Assembly (NCBI GenBank): GCA_026119855.1
Contig: JAOWBW010000190.1
Location: 992,001-1,056,000, forward strand
Length of the DNA stretch: 64,000 bases
DNA from: Campanula takesimana
Taxonomy: Eukaryota > Streptophyta > Magnoliopsida > Asterales > Campanulaceae
Direction of reading: 5' to 3'
Shown: positions 34,100 through 43,031 of the stretch, one piece after another
Numbering within the stretch: position 1 is the first letter of the stretch
Layout of the letters: each line of letters starts with the position of its first letter
Translations under genes and position numbers: made by a program
Notes under the pieces: generated by a model
Databases searched by the model: none
The model's input: only the letters and a program-made list of their open reading frames with translations
What the model was told of the DNA's origin: nothing

Positions 34100-34250
34100 T
34101 TAAATACTACACAACTTCCGGTTCTTGCCAGGAAAAGGAAAACCGGAGGCGGCGCGGGACTTGGCCACGCGGCCATATATGCTCTTGGCAACGCGGCCGA
34201 TGTTGTCCTTGGCCAGGCGGCCAACTTCGTCCTAGGCCACGCGGCCACTA
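34100..34250 (-). promoter_or_regulatory. candidate promoter of antisense gene 1: four GC-rich palindromic words
   Basis: GGCCACGCGGCC (34163), GGCAACGCGGCC (34187), GGCCAGGCGGCC (34211) and GGCCACGCGGCC (34235) are spaced exactly 24 bp apart. TATTTAAT on the minus strand at about 34104-34111 could be a TATA box. The function is inferred. Confidence 0.5.
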
Positions 34251-34510
34251 TTGCCCCATGCAGACAATTCGAAGATTGATGCTCCCACTCCGCAATGGAT
34301 CCATGCAAGCAACGTACCCTTCCCCATGGCTCATGCATTGTATAAAATTAGGCACATTGTAAAGTAATTAGTTTGTACAAAAAGGTTATCACAAATCATT
34401 TTCATTTTAGTACATAAATACATTTGCATACATATTAAATATTTATCCAGTACATATTTGCTTCTACTAACTAACAGTGTAGGAAATAAAGATGGAAAGA
34501 TGGGCCCCGC

Positions 34511-36718
34511 CTAATCAGAATCCTCCTCCGTGGTGTCTCCACGCCGCGCTAAAGCTCGAGAGCTACCGGCACCCGAACTCCTTCCCCGGACCGCTCGACC
34601 ACCAGTGTGAGAAGAGCCCGCACCATTCGGAGACCGTTCCCGACGCTGGGGTGACGTAACGTCATCCCTCTGACAAGTACATGAATGGTATGCCTCCCTC
34701 AGTAAGCGCATCAACACGTTCTCCCACCGAGCTGAACGGATATATGCCTCCTGAGTCACCTGAAAGGGAAGCCAAGGCAAATGATTACAATGCAGAAAGA
34801 AATAAGTGTGTACAAACATGACTAATATAAAGTACAAAGCCGTACCCCAGCGTCGGGCGGAGGAATGAATGTCTCCTCAACAAGATCTGCATCAGTCGGC
34901 TCCAAGCTAAGCTCCACCTCCCGGCCGCCCCTCATCACTCTCACGCTACTCGAGCGAAGGGGCATGTAAACCAAAGGCCGACTCCGACCAACATACCGGG
35001 CCGAGTTCGATCCCTCTCCCGATAGCATCCTAGCCCGAACCTGAGGGCTGATCAGCCGTGTCCGCATGTAGCCGGCATAGTCATCACTCCCTCTGTAATG
35101 CTCTGCCGGAGTGGAAGCCAAGAAAGTCGCCAACCTCGCGGGATGGAGCATATCCCGAGGAGGGTCATAAGGAGCCCACAGTAACGTACCAGCCCTGTGC
35201 TGACGAATCACCCTCTCTCCGAGATACATGGCCTCTCCGGTGAGACCCACAAGCAGAACCCTAGAAGCGGTCAACTCCACTATATAGGGACCCACCGAAG
35301 CCTCATTGGCCGGACTCCATGGGTAAAATCTAACCCCGACAGGCTCAGAAATCGCGAACACCCTCCTCAGATCAGTAGCATCCACCGTCTTCCTATCCCG
35401 GTTTCTGCGGGGAGGAGCCCTGTTGCCCTTGTACCAGTACGACATGATGGGAACAACCTTGTTGGCACTCATCACCAACTGAAAAGGGGCGACGCCGAAG
35501 ATCTCGTACACCCAAGCCTGTGCATACAATGAAAGAGACATTTTAGACCAAAAGATAGAGCAGAAATCTCAACAATGTGAAAAGGAAAGGTTGTCAAGAG
35601 CATACCTCAAAGGCGAACTGAAACCCGTCAAAGGCCGACGAGCTAGCCCTCGAGCAATGGTCCAATGCCCGGTAAATCTCAGCCAAACCAGATCCGCCCC
35701 AAGAAATCCCACCGACTAGGTCCAAAGCCCCTAGCAGTGAGTACCGGCAGACAGTAGCCCCGCTGAGAAACAAGATCTCTGAAAAGCTGTACCATAAGAA
35801 CAGCCGGACCAAACAATCCAAATCATACTCCCCCTACCAAAGGCTTCAATATCCACCTCCACCAAACGGTTCACCTTCCCGGCCTCCACTCCATAACCCT
35901 TGACCCCTCCCCCCAGATCAGTGTCAACTCCCAACAGAGCCTGCCTATAGTCCCGCCGCTCCGCCAAGCTCTCATCAAAAGGCAGAGGGGTAGCAGTAAA
36001 ACTCAACCCCGTGATAGCCGCGAAATCCGTCGGCGTGATGGTAATCTCTCCCCAATTAAAGTGGAAGGTATGGGTGGTGTCCCACCAGAACTCCCTGCAC
36101 ACCTCTATCACCGCTTCCACCTTCAGGGTGCCCCCAACCATGCGGACACTCTCAAAGAATGGTCCAAACCCCATAGCCTCAATCCGAGCACGCAAACCGC
36201 CCGGTCCCTCCGGCAGAGACGCCTACAGTTTGCCCACAGTCACTGTGGACCCACGAGCCTTGATCCTCTGCAGGTAAACACAGCACAGGTATGTTACCAT
36301 TCTAGCAATTTACAATTCTAGCAATTTAAATTCTAGCATTCCATTATTCTGGCATCTCATACTATGTATAAAACATGCAAATGTGCGAGAAGGAGAGGAG
36401 TGAAAATTCGAAATTTACCTCTCGCGTCTCTGGAAGCCCCATCGACCAATGACGGTCAGAGTCGATGTAAAAATCGTAATCTTGGTCGAACGTAGACCGC
36501 AACAGATTATCGCGATAATTCCGAGTCGCAGCTCGTGGTCTCAAACCGCCCCGTGGAATCAAGGGCGCCGCTTCAAAACCCGCTCCTGGGTCAACCCCTA
36601 CATTTCCCTCGCCCTGAGCATCACCATGCCCCTCTCCTTGTTGCTCTTGTTATGGAAGCATATACCCACCTTGGCCCGGAAAATCCCTGAATAACACCTC
36701 ATTGATCCAATCTTCCAT
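34511..36718 (-). pseudogene. antisense gene 2 of Gypsy-C: spliced plant mobile domain (PMD) protein, broken
   Basis: Four exons with GT-AG borders can be read on the minus strand: 36718-36419, 36267-35606, 35517-34846 and 34759-34511. Exon 1 begins MEDWINEVLFRDFPGQ. Exon 2 has the PMD core (FHFNWGEITITPTDFAAITGL, in parts, then GGISWGGSGLAEIYRALD). Exon 3 begins AWVYEIFGVAP; exon 4 ends in a basic and acidic tail (TTEEDSD). PMD proteins occur in plant genes and in transposable elements, with proposed roles in silencing and transposition. Damage: TAA early in exon 1 (about 36653), TAG early in exon 2 (about 36225), and a frameshift near 35821. Introns in an antisense TE gene imply that it is transcribed from its own minus-strand promoter. 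Confidence 0.72.
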
Positions 36719-36904
36719 AGCTTCAAGAAATATGTGAAATGAAGTCTTCAAGATTATCAAAATCCAAGCTTTCTCTCTCTAAAAACTCAATTTTCTCTCT
36801 CTAACTCGTCAACAATGGAGGAAGGAAGAAGAAGAAAGAAGAAAGAAGGAGAAGAGGGATGGTTTCTGGTGATGTGACCAAGGAGTCAGCCCGACGGCGA
36901 CCTT

Positions 36905-37034
36905 GGCCACGCGGCCACTTATGCGCTAGCAATCCCAGCCGTCGGATCAGCGATCCGCGTGAAGGAGATCTGACCACTCAGCGGTCTTTGCCACGCGTCC
37001 ACTATTGCAATTCAGTGTGTTTGGCCACGCGGCC
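36905..37034 (-). promoter_or_regulatory. candidate promoter of antisense gene 2: GC-rich palindromic words
   Basis: GGCCACGCGGCC at 36905 and 37023 and a variant TTGCCACGCGTCCA at 36989-37002 lie about 190-320 bp upstream of the exon 1 ATG, the same words as in the Gypsy-C LTR. The function is inferred. Confidence 0.45.
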
Positions 37035-37186
37035 AACCTTGTCCCTTCAGATAAAATTCCATCTTTGCCCCTGATCTTTTCCCCTTAATTCATTTTAAAT
37101 GCCCTTAGCACTATTTTGACTGATATTCGTTACCTTTGGGTACGAAAAGCCCCTTAAAATTTCCATTCTTCACCGAATATTTGCTT

Positions 37187-37455
37187 AGGATTCGTATGGT
37201 TGTAGAGACTTCGGCGCCTCTATGACATACGCATCCTAGATCGATCGGGATTGGCAGAAGCCTCGGCGTTTCTGTTTGCGAGAGATCCGGCATCTATTAT
37301 TAGGATTCGTATGGTTGTAGAGACTTTGGCGCCTCTATGACATACGTATCCTTGATCGATCGTGGTTGGCAGAAGCCTCGGCGTTTCTGTTCGCGAGAGA
37401 TCCAACATCTATTACTTTAGCGCAATCGGCAGGAGCCCTGGCGATCCTGATTGCG
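37187..37455 (+). repeat. 115-bp tandem repeat with hairpin array, Gypsy-C 3' region
   Basis: Two 115-bp units (from 37187 and 37302) and a diverged partial third hold five 20-nt hairpins at 37202, 37255, 37318, 37370 and 37430. Each has a central GGCG-containing loop and perfect or near-perfect 5-bp stems of different sequence. Confidence 0.7.
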
Positions 37456-37610
37456 TTTACCATTCCATCTTGGGATTATTTAGACAACGTAGTCTTTATT
37501 TTTCCCAAATAACTTCATTACTTATGAATGTTCGTTCTTCATACAAGATAGTATCCGTAGGTTTATTATCCGCAGCAGAAGTTTGATGTCTCGTCTTTCC
37601 CCAATAGCTC

Positions 37611-37817
37611 TGAACTACGACCGGCTTGATTCCTCGGAGGATACGTAGGAAACCTGAAAAGGTCCAGCCACCCGACCGACGTGGTCATCTCTCATCCCCA
37701 GCAGGTGCATTTTCCCCAGCAGAAGACGTTGCTCCCTATCAGAGGACAATCAGTCCCAATTTCCCATCAGATTTGAGCTACGTTTGGCTTGATTCCCCCG
37801 CGGATACGTAGGTCGCC
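37611..37817 (+). repeat. two CTACG...CGTAG hairpin motifs near the 3' LTR of Gypsy-C
   Basis: The words CTACG-x-GGCTTGATTCC-x-ATACGTAGG occur at about 37614-37649 and 37778-37811, related to the longer version in the LTR and at 32286. Confidence 0.6.
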
Positions 37818-37935
37818 TATCAAGGTTCAGCCGTTCCCTTACCTTTCATCTGTTTTGAAACTCATGTTTCAGAACGGATCCTTCTTTTATCGTCGACCCC
37901 ACATTGCCTTGCAAGAAGCGTCGCCGAGGGGCTAC

Positions 37936-39063
37936 TGTTAGTACCCGACCTGAAAATGAGTTTATTAGGACTTTCCCAAAAATACAAGGACTTTATAGGA
38001 ATTAGAAACCTTGCAAAGACTTGTCCCGGATTCCCGAAATATCTCATTTATGACAAAATCTATCAAAATAGGTAGTAAATGGTTTCCTTAAAACCATGCA
38101 GAAACCCTAGCTTAAAAATCAAGTCAGCCAGCAGAATTGGCCACGCGGCCAACTTTGCTACGCATCGACCTTGGCCACGCGGCCACTCTTGTCGCCGGCT
38201 TCAATCATGGCCAGGAGGCCACCTTTGTCCCAGATGATCTCAGCCGTCAGATCTTCCCCTCAGTTTATTATATAAACCAATCCCATGCTATTGGTTTATG
38301 GTCCGATTTTAAGAGCTCTAAGTCCGAATTTTAGAGTTCTTAAACACAATTTTGCTTCCTAATTAAGCATTCAAACACTCTAGAAGATCCAAGGTTTATT
38401 TCTTGTCAACATAGGTAAGTTTTCTAACTTTTTCTTCATGTTCTTGCATCATTTTTAATGTAGATCTTTTATATTCGTGTTCTTGCATGTTTATTCATAG
38501 TTTTCTTCATATGCTTTGCATGTTCATTCATATGTTCATCATGTTCTTAGATTAAAACCTTATTTATGCTATATTTAGGGTTGTGATCTTCATAAATACA
38601 TGTTATTTCATAGCCGATGATGATCTAGGGTTCATCAACCCGAGGATGATCTAGGAACTACTTCTAAACACTAATCTTTAGGTAATTCCCCCTCATTATG
38701 CATGATCCCGATTCTTCTACCTATTCTAATTCTCTGTGAACTACGCTGACCTGAGCTTCTCACATTGAGAGGAACATAGGCAATCTTCGGATCCGGTCTA
38801 AATCACTAACACACTACTAACACATTCATCATGATAGAAAGACCGATCAATTCGGGCAATAGGAGTGATAACGTTCAATATTCTTCTCTTGTTGTAATTT
38901 GACCCCCGAACCCACTAAAAATGCTTTTTTCAATGTTTTGGCTTTAATTAAAATGGCGTGGCGACTCTCATAATTTTAATGTCGTTAAGAATATTCCCTT
39001 TGTAAATAATATTAATCACAAGATACTTCCCATGCGTCACTTCATCGGAAAGGGGTATTCACA
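37936..39063 (+). repeat. Gypsy-C 3' LTR
   Basis: 1128 bp, nearly identical to 15418-16546; a purine run GAGGGGCTAC lies just before it. The cassette words are at 38139, 38173 and a mutated one at 38209. Confidence 0.92.
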
Positions 39064-39068
39064 GTAGG

Positions 39069-41564
39069 GCTTTGAGGGAAGCAAAGTTAGAACTGGTTCA
39101 CACGGATTTGTGGGGGCCGGCCCTGGTAACTTCTCTTGGTAGTGCGTCATATTATATGTCGTTTATTGATGATTCGACAAGGAAAGTCTGGGTTTATTTC
39201 TTGAAACACAAAGATGAGGCATTCAAGGTGTTTAAGAAATGGAAGGCTTTGGTGGAGAATCACACGGGTCTTAAGCTCAAAAGCTTGAGGTCTGACAATG
39301 GTGGGGAGTATGAGCTCGGAGAGTTCAAGGAATATTGTGCAGTGAATGGTATTTGTATGGTGAAGACACCAAAGGGCACACCTCAACACAACGGGATTAC
39401 AGAGAGGATGAACAGGACATTGAACCAGCGGACTAGAAGTATGAGGTTGAAGTGTGGACTTCCGAAGATGTTCTGGGCATATGCAGTTGACACGACGGCT
39501 TTTTTGATCAATATAGGACCATCGGTACCATTGGGGAATGAAATTCCAGAAGAAGCATGGAGTGGTAAGCAGGTAAATCTGTCGTTTCTTCGCATATTTG
39601 GCTACGTTTCATATGTTCATATTGATTCTGCTGATAGAACTAAATTAGATGCTAAATCTGTAAAGTATACGTTTATTGGTTATGGCGGGGATGACTTCGG
39701 GTATAAGTTTTGGGATGACCAAAATCATAAGGTTATTCGTAGTCGGGATGTTATATTCAATGAACATGTTTTGTACAAGGACAGAAAGGAGGCATCTGAT
39801 GGGGTTAGTTCGGAGCCAGACATTGTTGAGGTAGATATTCCAGACTCGGGTGGGAGCAGGACGGTTCATGATAACCAAGATCAGGGGGTCACTAAAGATG
39901 AACCACATACTCCAGAACCGGATATTCTGCTGCGCAGATCCAGCAGATTGCGTGGATCTCCTGATAGGTATTCTCCTTCGAATTACTATTTGTTGTTAAC
40001 AGATAGTGGTGAACCGGAGTGTTATGCGGAGGCTATTTGTAGTGCACTTTGTGATAAGTTGAAAGCTGCGATGGATGATGAGATGGACTCATTGAAAGCC
40101 AATAAAACTTGGGAGTTTATTAAACAACCTAAGGGGAAGAAGGCATTGCATAACAAGTGGGTTTACAGGATCATGGAGGAAGCAAACGACAGTAAGCGTT
40201 ACAAGGCAAGGTTGGTTGTAAAGGGGTTTCAGCAAAAGTATGGTATTGACTACACCGAGGTCTTCACTCCTGTTGTGAAGATGACCACTATCAGAATGGT
40301 TCTGGGGATAGTAGTGGCAGATAACTTGTTGTTGGAACAGATGGATGTAAAGACGGCCTTTCTTCATGGTGATTTGGAGGAAGAAATTTACATGGTACAA
40401 CCAAAGGGATATTTGTCTAAGGGTAACAAGGAACTAGTTTGCAGATTGACTAAGAGCTTGTATGGCCTTAAACAAGCTCCTAGGCAGTGGTACAGAAAGT
40501 TTGATGGATTCATGCATGACATTGATTTTATCAGATGTGAGTCGGATCATTGTTGCTACTTCAAGAACACTGACAACGGGTACATAATCTTGCTATTATA
40601 TGTGGATGATATGCTAATAGCGGGCTCTAGTAGTAGAGAGGTAAACAGATTGAAGGCACAGTTATCAGAGCGGTTCGAGATGAAGGATTTGGGGGAGGCT
40701 AGAAAAATCTTAGGCATGCGGATTGACTGGGATAGGGAGTCGGGTAAGTTGGTTCTTTCACAAGCAGATTACGTCGAGAAGGTCTTGGCAAGATTTTGCA
40801 TGGAAGAGGCAAAGCCAACGGGTACACCATTGGGTATGCACTTCAAGCTATCCGAGAATGACTCACCTAAGGGCAAGGAAGAGCGTGAAAAGATGGAAAG
40901 GACTCTATATGCTTCGGCTGTGGGGAGTCTAATATATGCAATGGTGTGTACAAGGCCGGACATTGCACATGCGGTGGGAGTAGTCAGCCGGTACATGGGC
41001 AATCCAAGGAAGCAACATTGGGAAGCGGTTAAATGGATCCTTCGTTACTTAAAGGGTACTACTGGTAAGACTCTATGTTTCTCAAGCAAGGATGTCGTGT
41101 TAGCGGGTTATGTTGATGCGGATTTGGTATCAAGTGGTCTTGATAAGAGGAGAAGTACTACGGGTTATGTGTTTACATTGGGTGGTACGACAATCTCCTG
41201 GGCTTCTAAATTGCAGAAGATCGTGGCTCAGTCGACTGCAGAAGCAGAATATGTGGCAGTGACAGAGGCAAGTAAAGAGATGGTATGGTGGCAGAACTTC
41301 TTGGGTGAACTTGGGAAGACGCGAAGTGGTAATGCTTTCTACAGTGACAGTCAGAGTGCAATTCATCTAGCAAGGAATCCGACGTTTCATTCTAGGAAAA
41401 AGTACATCGAGCTGAGGTTTCATTACATTAGGCATCTCTTGGAAAGGAAGATCTTAAGGCTGGAGAAGATTCTGGGATCGGAGAACCCGGCTGACATGTT
41501 GACCAAGGCGGTAAACCTTGAAAAGTTGAAGCTATGCATAGCTTCAATTGGGCTTGGGGAATAG
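39069..41564 (+). pseudogene. Copia-B internal copy 2, second part: integrase, RT, RNase H
   Basis: This is the continuation of 14626-15417 after Gypsy-C: removing C and one GTAGG restores RIGR-ALREAKLELVHTDLWGPA in frame. It shows the integrase core (HTDLWGP, FIDDSTRKVWVYFL, LRSDNGGEYE, TPQHNGITERMNRTL), RT (KARLVVKGFQQKYGIDY, QMDVKTAFLHGDLEEE, catalytic YVDDML), and RNase H (YVDADLVSSGLDKRRSTTGY, STAEAEYVA, SENPADMLTK), with a natural end in SIGLGE. This 3' half has no stop in about 830 codons. The element as a whole is dead because gag is truncated, a TAG is present at 14980 and C interrupts it. Confidence 0.92.
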
Positions 41565-41673
41565 GAGATGAGGAAGGCACTACCATGATCGAGGTGAGCA
41601 CTAGGAAGACACCAAGGATGAGTTGAAGACGGGCACGGGGCTGATATACGCGGTTGATCTCTAGGTGGGAGAT

Positions 41674-42139
41674 TGTTGGAATAGAGATCGTTCAAAGAAA
41701 CGAAGAGAAGAAAATTTGCAGCGGGAGCGAGCGGGCGCCTGACACTGACTAGGCGGGCGCTCATGTTGGCAGTAAGCTCGCGGTTTCTGAAGAGTTAATT
41801 CAGGCGGGCGCTTGTATGACCCCAGGCGGGCGCTCGGTGCCCCCGATCTGAATTCGGGGAATAGCAGTATTTTCGTGTTTTCTCTTATGTTTATGGTTAG
41901 GTCTTATTCTAGGATGCATATATAAGCAATGTTCCGCCCCCATACTCATTGTAACTCAGATTTAACATATTATAGTGCAAGATCCTGGCTTGATAGTGCC
42001 CCCAGACGTAGTCAAACATATTGACGAACTGGGTAAACAATTTCTTGTGTCTTTTGCTTTACTTTATATTTCTTGTTCTTGTTTGTGGTGCTGTGTTTCT
42101 TGCGATTTGATTGGGTGTTTGGAGGGCTATTCCACAACA
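41674..42139 (+). repeat. Copia-B LTR3
   Basis: 466 bp following the polypurine tract AGGTGGGAGA. The U3 is shared with LTR1 and has four GC-rich words (41731, 41752, 41803, 41825); TATATAAG is at 41919-41926. It lacks about 20 bp in U5 relative to LTR1. It supplies the uninterrupted version of the site where Copia-A inserted in LTR1. Confidence 0.92.
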
Positions 42140-42144
42140 TGGGG
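42140..42144. repeat. target site duplication of Copia-B, right (TGGGG)
   Basis: TGGGG directly after the CAACA end of LTR3; its partner is at 3278-3282. Confidence 0.85.
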
Positions 42145-43026
42145 TATCTTGTCTTTTTCTTCCATTCTTTGTGCCGCACTTCATTGAGCGAGAGTGAAAA
42201 TAGTAAATGTAGTTTCAGAATTTCAAGCCAAAAATAATGAGGCCATGCATATTTGCAGAAACTCACCGGTTGATTCTGACGGGTACGCCTTGTCGGGAAA
42301 GATGTTCATTAGGATTGGATATGGAGTTATGGTCACAAGTCATAAGAAGTTTTTAACTACCCCCCACCTTAATCGATAAAGATCAATCTTAAGATATGAA
42401 TTTATGGTCCAAATTACAACACTTCATTTTCTCGTGTTTTTCTTTTAAGTATGCGTCAAATCCCCATCCCCCCCCCCCAACCCAATACAATAAATGACAC
42501 TTTTTAAATATGCTACGGTGAAGACATTGAAAACAACATGGGCAACCATGTTGAGTAGCTTTCAAGCATTTGAAGACTGTAACACTCAAATACTTCAGAT
42601 TTGAGTGTCTTTTGGTTAGGATAAGATTTTGTACTTTATTTCGTTCCATAGAGCATACATTGTAATAGCAATATGGAACTTCTCTGCTTTGTATTCGGTT
42701 CATATATTGATTATAAAGTCTTGCCTTCGTGGCTCACTCAAGTTTTATTTATATAACTTGAGAAAAGCAACTTTTGTGCTATTTATTCCGCCGAAAAACT
42801 CGTTTAAAAACTAGTTTTATTTACGGGTGTGTGTTGTCCGTCTCTGTGTGTTATCTGGAGTGTTACCTAACACTTAAGATAACACTTGTTCTAAGAAGCC
42901 TTTGACTAACAATTTTATATAGATCATCAAGAGGAAGAAATAACCTAAGAGCATTTAAATTAGTCATAAATATAAAGACATCATATTGCACGGTCGTGCA
43001 TTGAGAGTGGCGCCAAACCCGTGCGG
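42145..43026. other. intergenic flank, one exon-like stretch
   Basis: Continuation of the pre-insertion locus from 3277. A stretch at about 42246-42379 reads MHICRNSPVDSDGYALSG then KMFIRIGYGVMVTSHKK and a stop. It looks protein-like but matches nothing I recognise, and no splice partner is evident. A C-run occurs near 42469. Confidence 0.35.
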
Positions 43027-43031
43027 CTTAT

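Larger units (their letters stand above)
15418..39063 (+). mobile_element. Gypsy-C: Tat/Ogre-like Ty3/gypsy element with two antisense genes
   Basis: LTRs lie at 15418-16546 and 37936-39063 with TSD GTAGG (15413-15417 and 39064-39068). Without the nested Gypsy-D it is about 14.9 kb. Order: 5' LTR, PBS TGGCGACTCTGCTGGGG, leader with tandem repeats, [Gypsy-D], gag, protease with G-patch, damaged RT, gag-like tail, hairpin region, antisense DUF7745-like gene, antisense PMD gene, hairpin array, 3' LTR. Large size, G-patch, this PBS type and additional antisense ORFs fit the Tat/Ogre group. No RT catalytic YVDD, RNase H core or integrase remains, so it cannot be autonomous. Confidence 0.9.
3283..42139 (+). 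mobile_element. Copia-B: outer Ty1/copia (Tork/Tnt1-like) element, LTR-int-LTR-int-LTR, carrying nested insertions
   Basis: Outer LTRs start TGTTGGAATAGAGATCG and end CAACA. The 5-bp duplications TGGGG at 3278-3282 and 42140-42144 match exactly, so this whole block is one insertion locus. Order: LTR1 (3283-3532 plus 11997-12232), internal copy 1 (12233-14110), LTR2 (14111-14625), internal copy 2 (14626-15417 plus 39069-41673), LTR3 (41674-42139). LTR1 and LTR3 share U3; LTR2 has a different U3. The nested elements are A in LTR1, C in internal copy 2, and D in C. Protein motifs (CCHC knuckle, LDSGAS protease, HTDLWGP integrase, YVDD RT) are those of Tork/Tnt1-like copia. Confidence 0.85.

Noticed and set aside
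34163..34246. CRISPR-like array (short repeats at 24-bp spacing)
   Set aside because: Repeats are only 12 bp with 12-bp spacers, in a plant retrotransposon; no cas genes.
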